64,000 nucleotides of DNA from NCBI RefSeq assembly GCF_905220415.1, contig NC_059542.1:3472001-3536000 (forward strand), in the 5' to 3' direction. Positions 1 through 11,682 of this stretch are shown here, one piece after another (the first letter of the stretch is position 1; each line of letters opens with the position of its first letter). The notes beneath the pieces were generated by a model that worked only from the letters and a program-made list of their open reading frames with translations, was not told the DNA's origin and ran no database searches. This DNA comes from Colias croceus (taxonomy: Eukaryota > Arthropoda > Insecta > Lepidoptera > Pieridae). The position numbers and the translations under genes were made by a program.

Positions 1-1490
1 ACGCGAACAAATAGATTTTTTAAAGCAATTTTCCTATTCTTCTTGTTGCCCGACGTTTCTATAGTTCCTTTTTGTTCAGTAACATTCTGTATTGTTTATT
101 GTGCGAGTACGCGACAACCCACTCCCGGTTAATTCCGATACAACTGCATTGTTCTATCGCTCGCATGTAAATTTACTAAAAACTAACAATTGTTATAGGT
201 ACCTAAAACATAATGTACGAGTAACTATGTATCCTTGAATGAGAGAATTATCAATTATTCAAAGGATAAGTGATTGTTTTACGTTTATCATGTTTTTCAT
301 GATTTAGGAAGTTTCTTCTGATAATAATCAACGAATTTTTTTCATAAAAAGTTTGAAGTCAAAAATCTTTAAGCATTTTTTATACCTATCAAACGTGATG
401 AAATATAAAACAATATGTTGTACTTACTCACTTCAGTAAAATTGTTATTCAAAATCTATTTTACGTTGGAATCCAGATTAAGAGCATTGTCGAATTGTCG
501 ATAGAGCTAGTACCTAACTGTATTATCTAATTGGTATGGACATTGGAAGGGTTATCGTTAAAGGAACAGATTTCTGTTTCTTCGTTCAGGAATAAAATAA
601 TGATGAAACTTAAACGTACCTACAAGGCATATTGTTCGCAGAGTTAAATGAAAAGTAAGGATAGAGAACGTTGGCTAATTGATCAATTAGCTTACAAACT
701 GATACCTAATTAATCTATTTGTTTAATAATTTTATATATACCTACATGATACCTATTTGTGAAACTAATCATTACTAATAGATAAATACACTTAAGACTA
801 ATCAGATTTTTATTCCATCTGTTTCTCATCAATCCTAAACTAAAATACCTACTTATATAGGTATAGTTACCTAGAAGTTATTTTTTGTGCAAGTAGGTAC
901 TAGATACCTTGTGAAAGTTGTATCTCTATATTGCTTTGCTTCCATTAAAAATATGAATAAAGTGTCTGCATGTCACCACTCATCATATACTCTTTATACT
1001 CTTTCGGCCTTAGGTAGGTAGGTACTAAAAAAACGTTAAATACCTAATGCTTACGCTCACATGAAACGTCAATCATAAAAACAAGACAGTTTATTGCAAT
1101 AACTAATCAATTGCATAGCGAATGGGTAACATTTTATTAGTAAGACCGTTTGTATTTAATTCCATAGACACCTTGCTAACTAGAACATCTAGAAACCTTG
1201 TTTTATGTTTACCTTACAAACCGCGGAAACAATAAAAGCATAGAATAATAGAGCTACATAAACACAGTTTCGTGTTTCAACATAAATCTTTTAAAATATT
1301 CATTAGGAGAAATAGAAGTCGTGCGGCGCGGCTGGGAATAATAAATATCTAGATAATATCGCCATATTTGAATCTGTAACAGTGCAGACATGTCTGGAAT
1401 TAGATTACTGGCTTTACTTCATTTGTAATTATGTGCTTGGAAGAAAGTTCACGGTTTAAGAAAATTGTTTACAATATATTTTGTAGTGAA
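1..1490. other. AT-rich non-coding DNA
   Basis: No coding region, RNA gene or recognisable repeat is seen. The stretch is AT-rich with frequent 'taggtacct'-type runs, as is common in lepidopteran intergenic DNA. A small GC-richer patch sits near 1320-1335. Confidence 0.6.
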
Positions 1491-1655
1491 GAGCTAGCGC
1501 GCAAGAGCAACTTTTGTCTCCGCAACTATTTTGTCTCTCCCATCAACTCTATGGGGAGTTGCGTCGCTACGTGCGCGCACTTTCTTACTAGCCCATAGAG
1601 TTGATGGGAGAGACAAATATTTGCGAAGACAAAAGTTGCTCTTGCGCGCTAGCTC
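1491..1655. mobile_element. foldback MITE-like element with 64-bp inverted arms
   Basis: The left arm (1491-1555) and right arm (1592-1655) are inverted copies of each other. They differ by about two mismatches and one single-base indel, and are separated by a spacer of about 36 bp. Both outer ends read GAGCTAGCGCGC going inwards. No coding capacity is present and no clear target duplication was found, so the family is not assigned. Transcribed, it would form a long, almost perfect hairpin. Confidence 0.75.
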
Positions 1656-2060
1656 AAGTTTACCTACACTTTACATAATCTTTGATTAAGAACATGACTC
1701 TATGTTATTCTTGTGACACATTTTTTCATGTGGCTTCCTTATTATAAAACCTAAATTGATAAACCAAACTACAATAGGTAATAACTATAACTGTATACTG
1801 ATGTGCAATAAATAAGGCTATCTTGGGTGAAAAAATACAAACAAACGCGTATAAAAACGTATGTTTGTATTACCTTCTCTATCATAAAATAAATAGTAGA
1901 ACTAGGAACACTACTTATTAATTGTGCTATAAAAATAATATAGAGTAGGCCTGGCCTATCTTAGCTTTTATAATTTATGTTAAATGACTTAAACGTTCTT
2001 AAGTAGGTAAGCATCATTTTGATACAATTCACTTTACTCGTACCTATTACATTTGTCAAA
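1656..2060. other. AT-rich non-coding DNA
   Basis: Nothing recognisable lies between the foldback element and the duplicated block that follows. Confidence 0.5.
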
Positions 2061-2400
2061 TCTTCGTATAACATTAAACCATCTCAACCCTTGAAACAGA
2101 ACAAAACCAAAAAGTTAGAACATCCGAATTATAGGTAAAGACACCCAAGTCCCAAGTCCCCGTACTGGAGCTGGAGCGATTGTAGCCATTTTTCTACCAA
2201 ATTGCGTCTTTTGTCCTTTTATATTTTGTCATCCTCATCTTCGTATAACATTAAACCATCTCAACCATTTAAACATTTTTGTTAAAACATCAGAATTATA
2301 GAGAACACAGATGACATTAGTATCAAGACACCCAAGACTCAAGTACGGGGCTGGAGATGAAGCGATTGTAGCCATTTTTCGACCAAATTGCGTCTTTTGT
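2061..2400 (+). repeat. diverged tandem duplication, two units of about 160 bp
   Basis: The unit at 2061-2214 and the unit at 2238-2400 share long blocks in the same order. Both start with a 'tcttcgtataacattaaacc' block and carry 'agacacccaag' and 'gcgattgtagccattttt' in the middle. Both end with 'accaaattgcgtcttttgt'. Small indels separate these blocks. This looks like an old local tandem duplication; no open reading frame is kept. Confidence 0.7.
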
Positions 2401-5400
2401 TATGCAAAGCGCGCAACGCCGTGTGCGGCCCGCGCGTGTGTCACAGCCTTATCGTACATCGCCCGGGCCCTATAGTAGTGACTGATTAGAATATTTCATC
2501 ACTAAATTTACCTTAGTTTAATTACCTGGCCCTGGGACGCTTCCGGATTTGTTTCTTGAAGACCGGAGATTAGTCGCATTGCTTGGTCACAGGTCCTCAT
2601 AATATTAACCTTTTTTTTAAATCATAAACAGGTAGGTATCTAATATTTTGCCGCTTTTTCACCTTATCGTAAGTGTCAATGCGTCCTTAGTTAGAGCATG
2701 CTTACCTAGAAGGTGCCTATTCACATTTGCTTATTGCTTTAGTGGCAGGAGCAAACGTCTTATAAAAGTCATCAATGTAAATTACAAAGATGAATAGATA
2801 TCTACCTATACATCTTTATATTCTATAGATATCTTAGGATATTTTCAAAATGATCTTTAAATATCATCAAATACTGTCTCTATCATTCCTGTCTTTTGCC
2901 TTTTAATTCTAATTAGTTACTGGTTAGTTTATTTATTTTTTGCATACTTGCATCATGCATGTAACAAGAATAATGTGCAACATTATAACTGAAGTAACTC
3001 TACATAATTCAACAAATTTATGTACCTACTTCAAAGTTCACCATCAGATTACTTTAGATCTTTTTATAACAAACTTCGCTGAAAAAACGGAAAGCTCTCA
3101 ATAGGCAAGTATGCATTAATTTGATTCTAACACCCACTTACCTACCAAATAATATCTATTTACTTAAAATTATATATTTTATCCCAGCAAATATAATATA
3201 CCGATACCTTATACCTAAATATTATTGTTAACTAATAACGTTAACCCCTATACTATTATTGTATGGGTGCGATGTAAGAAAATTACAAAATATCAAATGC
3301 TCAGTTATCTTATCCAACACTGACAATCATTATAGCAATTTTAACGGCAATTTGCTGAAATATCTCTATTAATGTGTTACTGAACCTCGAGGTAAATTGT
3401 TAGCTAAAAGATTAAAACCGGTAACTTGTATTTTACAACTCCAATCACTTGTGGATAGAAATTTAAGATTTATAGTGAATATAGAATAAGTAATAGAAAT
3501 AATTAAGACTGATTTTTCTCATATGTGATTGTCAAATTAAGTTTATTCCAAATAATACGACGAAAAGTCAAAAGGATATTTAAAAAAGATAAACTACATA
3601 TTATACCTACTCCACAAACAGTTCATTCTTTTTGGGAAAATTATAAAAATTGAGTCAAAGCAGATTTCCTCCCTCGAGATCTATCAATATTAATTTATCG
3701 AAGGGCAGCAGAACATCACTAAACTATAAAATTAATAATAGTTATCATAAATTATTATATAATTGGTAACAAATGAGATACATGGATAAGACGTCATAAT
3801 ATTCATACAAAGTTGACAATCATCTAAGATGACTCGGATACCACGTTGTCCGTCGTTAAACAACCATTACTCCACAATTAATTAACAAACTGAATCGATA
3901 AAGTCCAACCTACACGATTCAAACGCGATCAGTTTTCATTATTCCGAGTAAAATTCACGTACAATGATAAATCTTAATGAAAGTACCGATCACTCATTTA
4001 ACGAGGAGGTAATCTACAAAATGAGCTCTCATTGATTCCGAGCTAATTATTGCGATAGTTTAACGTTAAGCATACATGGTAAAGTGGTTTTAATATGCAA
4101 TGACTGTCATGGGGTATAAGGTTGAAAGTTGGCTGTTTGTTTATTTAAGTTGTGTTTTATATTGGGATGGTTATCGAGAATCGGTCGCAGTGCCAATGCA
4201 TCATATTTGTCGAGTGTTTCGTCATCAGATCTGAATCGCACCGATAATGAATGGAATGCCATACGATAGGTCCACCTGTACCAACATTAGGTAGCTGAAT
4301 CGATGTATCGATATGGGTATCGATACATCAGCATCGTTAAGGACAGCTCTATCAAACGTATCGTTAAGAATCATTTGTTTTTGATAGGGAGATTAAAATA
4401 TTAATGGTTTTATTGTACTACTTATTTGTCATTGTTTTAATGAGGGACTGATATTATATTAATCAAACGTTTATTAATGAACTATCAATAAAATATGGGT
4501 AACCAGATATTACTTTTGTATCTCTTTTAACAGGAACGACAATACTTATTAAAAAATACTAATAAATAGAATGTACCAAAGTCAAAGCATGCAGCAACAC
4601 ATTCACTTTTAAACAATTTAAATATTTTATTGTTTAAAAATAATGAGACTAATAGATTTTTTCGTATAAAACGACATCAAGGCGCAGCAAAATAGCCATT
4701 TATGCAATAAACATTAACAATATTAGCCTAACACACACCACGATTAATTTCAGAACCAGTATAAAAAAGAAACATCATTTTAACGGGGCCTTAATAATTT
4801 CCCCGATTAAATCAAACAGTGGAACAATACATCTAGAATAAACGAAATTACGTGGGTACAATAAGTTTTCATCACCAGATGTTTGCACAGCCGACAAGAA
4901 CCGCGGAGATCACGTGAGATTACTCCAACTCAGTCGTGTTTTTTGTTCCGAGTTGCCTTTACACGCTTAAAATGCATACCACGAGCATAAATTTAAATTT
5001 GTGCTGTTATCGAAATAGTAACTCTTGCAGAATTTTATTTATGAGCGTTGAGAAATGCTAACGAATAACGTGAGCGCTAGAAATGCTTGTGTGCGTTTGT
5101 GTCACATAGCATTGCATTTATGTTGCTGTGAACAAACTTTCAGTTCTTAGGCTTTGTGCTTTAGACTTTAGTGCTCATTGAAAAAGGTTAAATAGCTTCT
5201 TATAACAGGCTTTCTTTTAATTTTTACTGCCACGGACATCTTAGCATCTATGTACGAAAGGTATATGAAAAGTTGTCTTATAAAACAAATTATTGGTACC
5301 TACTTTATAACAAAATAAAGTTATCTTAAACCTCACAATATTTTCTTTCTATATACACAATAATTCATAAGCACAAATAATATATTAAAGCCTATACTAG

Positions 5401-6918
5401 TGTAAGGGTAATTTTTTTCAATAAGTAGGTAAGTGTAAAAAATACATTTTAAACCGTATACCTACTTGAAAATAAGAAGACCGAAATAAACTTAAAAAAT
5501 AGCCTCTAGGCTCTGACAGCTGACCCATTTTGTATTCTGAATTTGAAAAATATTATGACAGTTCACTTCACTACCCAATATTGAACCTATCCCTTTGAAA
5601 TTTTTTGAACTGAAAGTTTTATGACCAAATTCAGAACGTTTGGTGCTTCAAAAACTACATTGCTCTTTTAAAGTTAAATTCCATGTAGGTAAATTTATAT
5701 TTAATTTTGTAGATAATAAGGTGGCATACCTGTTTCTAAGTACAAATTATTTCGGAAGATATTAATTATCTTAAAAGTTAGTATGATCTTGTAATTATCC
5801 AGAAAACAGAAGCCTAGGTATCACATTATTTTCTTCTATTGGACTTGAATATAAATATCGCATATGCAGTCACTGATTGAAAGAGTGTAACATAATTCTA
5901 AAGATTATTATATACTTATTAGAAAGTATTACAACAACAAAAAAAAAATTTGATGGTTTATAAGATGGTTTATAAGTAGGTATATACATATAGGTAGGAG
6001 GAATGTCTACTATCTGACCAGGAGGAAAAGAGGAATGTACTTTCAGATGTCACAAAAAATAGCCGTCTATTGATGATGATAAATTATCACTTTTTGCACA
6101 ACACACAACGACTGCAATGTTTACCCATAAATTGTCCATTTATAAAGTCATGAACATTACAAAAATTTAAACATCAGCCGATACATTTGTATCGCGTGAC
6201 AGCGCTTGATGAAATAGCTTTCAATAAAAATAGCCTTGTTTCGCGTAAATAGAGTAAAACTCAAAAACCACAGAGGAAGTCACGCGAACACACGTTCCTT
6301 GCGGTCTGGAGACAAATGGAAGTCCAATCAACTTGTCGACGAGCTTGTTGCTTTGATGCGTGTTTGTATTATTGCTTTTTTTAATTTATTTTTTATATAA
6401 ATGCATGGACGATGTGTTAGTGGTATTTGTTACGAATAAAGTGGTCTTGGTAATGAATTTTACTGTGCGCATGTTTGTGACAATTTTTCAGAAAGTAGGT
6501 ACATACTTACTCAAAATATTTTAAGGGTGGTACGATTGGAATACTCTTCCTGAACATACCTGTTGTCAATAAACGTCACAAATATAAATATTCAATCAGT
6601 GAATACAAATATATGTGTAAGTTATTCTGCCTATCTGTAGGTAGGTATGTTACACTTTCATTGTTCATTACGAAATCGTGGAATTGTTTTGAAATTACAT
6701 AGTTAGTAGTTACTTACCTGAATAAAAATTATCTCATCTTGTTATATGTATATCAATGACCGTATGCGTATGGAAATAAACTACGATTAGAAGTAAGTAG
6801 GATGAAAATCTGTGAAATCTTTTGTAATAATACGAAGCGCTCGAAAGTGAAGCCGTGGCGAACAGCTAAGTACTTTTAAATACGTTGTGAAGACATTGAT
6901 AATACACCTGAAAGTGTA
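2401..6918. other. long AT-rich non-coding stretch
   Basis: No gene was recognised. A GC-rich patch lies near 2405-2470 and a pair of TATCGATA motifs at 4306-4325. The remainder is AT-rich with scattered short palindromes and no open frame of convincing length. Confidence 0.5.
4302..4329. promoter_or_regulatory. paired TATCGATA (DRE-like) sites in a 28-bp palindrome
   Basis: Two perfect TATCGATA octamers lie at 4306-4313 and 4318-4325, four bases apart. They are embedded in 12-bp inverted arms (4302-4313 and 4318-4329). TATCGATA is the consensus of the insect DNA replication-related element bound by DREF, often promoter-proximal. That a promoter exists here is inference only; no downstream gene was recognised. 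Confidence 0.35.
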
Positions 6919-7193
6919 GTTTGACACAGGGCCGGATCTACCCATGGGCTTTATGGGCTGCAGCCCAGGGCCCCGAGGTTAAAAGGGCCCCCATACCCCG
7001 ATAAAACAATAGGCGATAATTTGAAAAAAAAATCTGTTATGTCGGTTTTCGAAAAAAAAAAATTGATGAAAATCGCATACCTACTTCAATAACTTTTGCT
7101 AACATGTAAAAGGATGCTTGCATGTTGATTTTCAACTTATAGAAATTATTTTCTATATATTTATTGAAACTATTTGGTTATTTTATATAATAT

Positions 7194-8786
7194 ATGTCGT
7201 GGCCATAAAGTAGATTTGCTCATTTCATGAAGTGATTGATCATTACACGAAATGGTTGCATTTCATGAAATGGTTAATTGTCTATTGGCCACATCATGAT
7301 GTGGTTTGAGCAGATCAATGATAAGAAATCGTTTCTCGATATAGGCAACTAAACGCGCGGTTTTTTTCACGAAATGATCAAAATTATTTGATCATATCGT
7401 AAAGTAGATACATTAATCATTGGTAGAGGCGCTGCAAGCGCTGTGTTTATGTGTGGAGATGGCGGCCCCTGGCGAAAATTTCATTATTCGCAGTTAACAA
7501 CTTCACAATTCGTTTAATTAAAATATGAAGAAAGTCATAGCAAAGAATTTACGACGAAGAGGTTCCAGTTCTATGGAAACTGCGGATATCTTATATTAAA
7601 AAAATGTGTGCGTGTACTCTTTATGTCCTTATTTTTCAAAAAATTATTTACTATACACAATATTACAGAAATACGTTAGTCACACGATCGTCGCTTCGCT
7701 CCTCGCTACCTATTTAAATATTTACACCGGCCGCTGCTGCAACTCGCTCGCTTCGCTCGCTCGGCTCGTGCGGTAGTTCAAAAGTTAAACTAAGATGCTC
7801 GTCGCTTTGCTCCTCGCTACCTATTTGAATATATACGCCTCCGCGCTACGCAGTTCAAAAGTTAACCTACAACGCTCGTCGCTATAGGGATAAGAAAAAG
7901 ATGGCGCGTAACGGAAAAATGTCACGCGTAACGAAAAAATGTTACACTATTTTTTTTTCCAACCCCGATAAAAAAGTTTCACTTCAATAATTTATCAATT
8001 TACAAAAAAAATATATGTTTATACAGTAGAATCACCAATCAAGTAAACACGTGTTTACGTGAGTCACAGATTTATTATCGTATACTCCTAAAATGTTTTC
8101 TAAGAAACAATAGTGTACTTACATTGTCGGCATAAAAATAGTGCATTACATAAAGTCGGTAACTTATTTTTGTTCTAACAATAGAGGTAATAAATTCCTG
8201 ATGATCAAGTTGTAAAGGTTGTAAAATAAAAAAAAAGATGGCGCGTAACGCAAAAACGTTTTAGTTTTAGACAAAAATTTTTGTCTAGCCCCGATAAAGA
8301 AGTTTCACTTCAAAAAAAAAATTCGTCTAGAATCCTATAATTATATTTATATATCCCAGAATATTATTGTAATTGCTTCTTTTCTAAAAAGCGATTCGCT
8401 TCTGGCACTCACCGGCCGCTGCCGCGGCACGCTCGCTTTGCTCGCTCGTCTCGTGCGTTGTTTTAACAAAGTCTAACCTAACCTAACTATTTCCTATTAC
8501 AAAAACGATTCGCTTCTGGCACTCGCCGGCTGCCGCCAGGGCACTAGCTAGAAAGACAATAAATCAGTTTTTAAAATATTCGAAATAATATTATTAAATA
8601 TTCTTTTAATATTTTATGGACTCCCTATATTTTATACGATCTGGCAAAATGTGGATGACAAAATCGTGAAACGTTGACGATTCAACGATTTGGTCAAACT
8701 ATGTAAGCCATATCATGAAATGCGACATTTCGTGAAATGATCAATCATTTCATGAAGTGAGCAAATCTACGATATGGCCACGACAT
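7194..8786. mobile_element. non-autonomous DNA transposon with palindrome-rich inverted ends, nested in the hAT composite
   Basis: The ends are inverted copies starting ATGTCGTGGCCAT and continuing with similarity for about 60 bp; flanking TATA bases may extend the match. Each end carries several variants of the 14-bp palindrome CATTTCATGAAATG: 7221-7234, 7241-7254, 7259-7272 and 7290-7303 on the left, and 8709-8722, 8726-8739 and 8746-8759 on the right. The interior has GC-rich repeats of the 'cgctcgcttcgctcgct' type and repeated 'aagatggcgcgtaacg' blocks near 7900 and 8236. No open frame is present. Superfamily not assigned; exact edges and target duplication uncertain. Confidence 0.7.
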
Positions 8787-8808
8787 ATACATAATAATAA
8801 TTAGCTGC

Positions 8809-8871
8809 CCCGCGATTTCACCCACGTGGCTCCGATCCTGTTGGTCTTAGCGTGATGATGATGATGATGAT
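8809..8871 (+). repeat. 5' fragment of a lepidopteran SINE/RTE-tail repeat with a (gat)n run
   Basis: 'gctccgatcctgttggtc' followed by 'ttagcgtgatgatgat' matches the start of the repeat seen again at 16407-16575 in this window. It breaks off in a short GAT repeat. The 'gene-like' frame starting here is just repeated ATG codons in that run. Confidence 0.5.
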
Positions 8872-9159
8872 GGCTACCACCATCGAAAGAATAAGTAATC
8901 ACTGTGTTACTTATACGATATATAATATTCATTTTACTATTAACAATTTTTTTGCAACAATCTACCATGGTGCCTTTATCAACGAACCTAAAAATAGGAC
9001 GATAAATGTAAATTTGATAAAAACCAAATATTATGTATCATCAAATTCATATTAATACCCAAAAGTGTAATAAATATGAAACTATCTATTAAAAATATTA
9101 GTTTACTAATTATTTAATATAAGTATTATTTAATAAAAGGATACTATAATAATACTATA

Positions 9160-10363
9160 GTAACTGGTCATAGCACGGTAACTGCCTTAGTCAAAGTCGC
9201 CGACGATATTCGCTTAAGTATGGACAAGCAGCAACTCACTGTATTAACTTTATTGGACTTCAGTCATGCTTTTAACTCTGTTGACTTTAAAATCCTGCTG
9301 AGTCTGCTCAAGTCTATTAATATCTCTCCTACGGCAATTGATTGGTTTCGTAGTTACCTGACTGGTCGTCGGCAGCGTGTTATGTATGATGATAAATTTT
9401 CATCGTGGTGTAATATCGTTGCTGGAGTACCTCAGGGTGGCGTGTTGTCCCCACTTCTCTTTGCCATTTTTATAAATTCCTTGACTCCTCATATAACGTC
9501 TCTCTACCATATGTATGCAGATGATCTTCAAATTTACACCCATTCAGATGCAGGGTCTCTACCGGAGGCTATAAGAGTGACAAATGCTGATTTAGCTTCA
9601 ATAAGTAATTGGAGTACACTTTTTGGCCTACAGATCAACCCTAATAAAAGCCAGGTTATTATAATTGGAAGCCCGCATCATCGCTCAAAAATTAGCTGGT
9701 CCGATTTACCCCCCGTACAAATTGGATGGAATTGTCATACCTTATAGTTCAAATGTAAAAAATCTTGGCATAACTTTTGATGAGGTTCTTTCTTGGGTGC
9801 CACATGTTAAAACTGTTAGCAAAAGAGTGTTCGGAGCTGCAAGCTCTTTAAAGCGGTTAAGTCACTTCTTGCCTATACCCACTAAGGTTATGCTTGCTCA
9901 ATCCCTTCTCCTTCCCCTATTAGACTACGCGGACTCTTGTTACACGAACCTGAGCGAAGACCAACTCAATAGACTTGAGCGATTGCAAAATTTCTGCATC
10001 AGGTTTATATTTGGCCTTCGCAAATTTGATCATGTGTCTGAGTTTCGCAAGAAACTCAAGTGGTTACCAATCCGATTGCGTCGGAATGCTCACACTCTCC
10101 ACCTCCTCTATTCCATTCTTTTTAATCCACATACTCCTAGCTACTTGAAATCCAATTTCCATTACCTTGCTTCCGAGTCCTATACCCTACGATCCTCTAA
10201 TAACTTTCTTCTTCGTTTCCCTGTGCATGGCACTAAATTATACGGTACATCGTTTACGGTGTCAGCAATCCGTTTATGGAATGCCCTTCCGGAAACGATT
10301 CGACGCGCCCAGACGTTACGATCGTTTAAAAAGATGCTGAAAGACTACTATCTATCTATATAA
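9160..10363 (+). pseudogene. frameshifted LINE reverse transcriptase and C-terminal region
   Basis: The frame is already open upstream of the ATG at 9220 and reads TGHSTVTAL, so the ATG is internal and the 5' part is missing. Reverse transcriptase motifs follow: LLDFSHAFN (residues 11-19 counted from that ATG), GVPQGGVLSPLLF (69-81) and the catalytic YADD (99-102). A one-base shift near 9724 ends this frame at 9747. The reading continues in another frame to 10363, with the conserved post-RT region (LLDYADSCY, RLERLQN, SAIRLWNALP). These C-terminal motifs fit the CR1/L2/Daphne group; the exact clade is not resolved. Missing N-terminus plus frameshift make this a dead copy. Confidence 0.88.
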
Positions 10364-10738
10364 GTACTGTCTATGTATAGTATGTTTGTTGTTTATGTAT
10401 ATAATATATTTAAAATGTATCTATGTACATATATGAATATTTATTTAGTATGTTTATGTATATATGTATTGTATTTATGTAAACATAGTGTTTTGTGTAT
10501 TATGCTTTATTTTATTTAAATATAGTTTTATTTTATTTTTTATTTTTGTTGTCAAATGCAAAATTACTAATTGGCTAGGTACCTAAAGTTTTGATTTGTC
10601 CTTTGCCTGAAGGTTGCCTGGCAGAGATGGCTTTGAGCCATAAGGCCGCCATTTGTACATTTTGAATGGTTTTGTTGTATTTTTATTTTATAAGACTTTT
10701 GTAAGTACAATAAAGAGTAAATAAATAAATAAATAAAT
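9160..10738 (+). mobile_element. 5'-truncated non-LTR retrotransposon (CR1/L2-like LINE)
   Basis: A LINE relic starts inside the reverse transcriptase gene near 9160. It runs through the end of the coding region at 10363, then a roughly 375-bp AT-rich 3' UTR, and ends in a (taaa)n tail at about 10718-10738. The 3' UTR includes a 'ggttgcctggcagagatggc' block of a type common in lepidopteran LINE tails. 5' truncation and a simple-repeat tail fit target-primed reverse transcription. A convincing target duplication was not found, and it sits inside the 6927-11870 composite. Confidence 0.85.
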
Positions 10739-11250
10739 AATAAGTAATAAAGTTATTAGTTACGTTTATCTTTTAAGCGGACTCATTTCGATGTAATTTC
10801 ACTTATTTCGATGACATTTTAATTATTTTAAATAAAAAATTGCGTATGGCACCCATTTAACAACGAATAAAACGTCTTGCAATAAAAAAAAATATGTCTG
10901 ATGGATTTATCTAAAGGCAAAAGATTAAAAATTACGCGTTAAAAAATGACTAAAGTTAAGTATATCTTCCTGTGCAGATAAGATGCGCTCATATAAACGC
11001 AACCACTACCGCCAGCCAGACAGCCCGGACTCTAACCGAAATAGCAAGAGAAACAGTATATCAAAATCCCAACTATACTAGAATGACTTTTTTTAAAACG
11101 TTACTAGCTCCCGTACCATTAATTATTATTATTATTATTTTAAATAAAATAACTGTCACAGAAATAATCTGTCAGATTCTTTTACTAATTTATAATAAAT
11201 TAATAACATTATTTTATTATCTTTTTATTATCTCTATATTAGGTACTAGC
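10739..11250. other. remnant sequence inside the hAT composite
   Basis: AT-rich with one moderately GC-rich patch around 10975-11045. No motif links it to a family I recognise. It may be original hAT interior or an unrecognised old insertion. Confidence 0.35.
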
Positions 11251-11682
11251 TTGAAAAATTAAGATTTTTTTCTACATATTTTTCCAGGATAAAAAGTATC
11301 CTATTTTACGCCCAGGATAATAAGGTACAATTATACCAAGTTTCATCGAAATCGAACCGTTAGTTTTCACGTGATGTCTTCACATACCGACAGACAGACA
11401 AAAATTTTTTTAATCACATATTTGGGTTTGGTATCGATCCAGTACAGAATTGACACCCGGGTGAGCGCCCGTCCGATTAGGGCCCTTCTGGCCTCCTCCA
11501 CTCAAGCGACAGCTCAAGCCGAGGTTCGTGGTCCCCGTCAAGGGGGGACGCCCTTGTGCATGTCGCTACCAGGGTGAACCTTAAAATGTAGAAGCCCTTC
11601 TGGCTAACATTGAGAAACACCTTACAAAAAAAAAAAAAAAAAACAGAATTGACCCTTCTACAGATTTATTATATGTATAGAT
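11251..11682 (+). repeat. lepidopteran interspersed repeat (LINE/SINE tail type), split by an insertion
   Basis: It matches the copy at 18617-19116 from 'tgaaaaattaaga' to the end 'atatgtatagat', through 'ccaggataaaaagtatcc' and a GACA run. The 5' half is missing. The match is interrupted at 11455-11642 by a short poly(A) retroelement and resumes at 'acagaattgacccttc'. The same family occurs inverted at 25500-25871. Confidence 0.8.
11455..11642 (+). mobile_element. short 3' fragment of a poly(A) retroelement with 11-bp target duplication
   Basis: A 188-bp insertion beginning 'acccgggtgagcgcccgtcc' and ending in a poly(A) run of about 18 bases. The 11 bp ACAGAATTGAC flank it on both sides (11444-11454 and 11643-11653). 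The target is an interspersed repeat whose uninterrupted copy reads straight through that 11-mer. The GC-rich body, poly(A) and variable-length duplication fit a 5'-truncated non-LTR element tail; the family is not named. Confidence 0.85.

Noticed and set aside
8463..8478. Run of CCTAA units resembling insect telomere repeats
   Set aside because: Only about three units, inside a DNA transposon; far too short for telomeric DNA.
8852..9055. 67-codon open frame starting with seven methionines
   Set aside because: The start is a GAT microsatellite and the rest is AT-rich filler inside the hAT composite.
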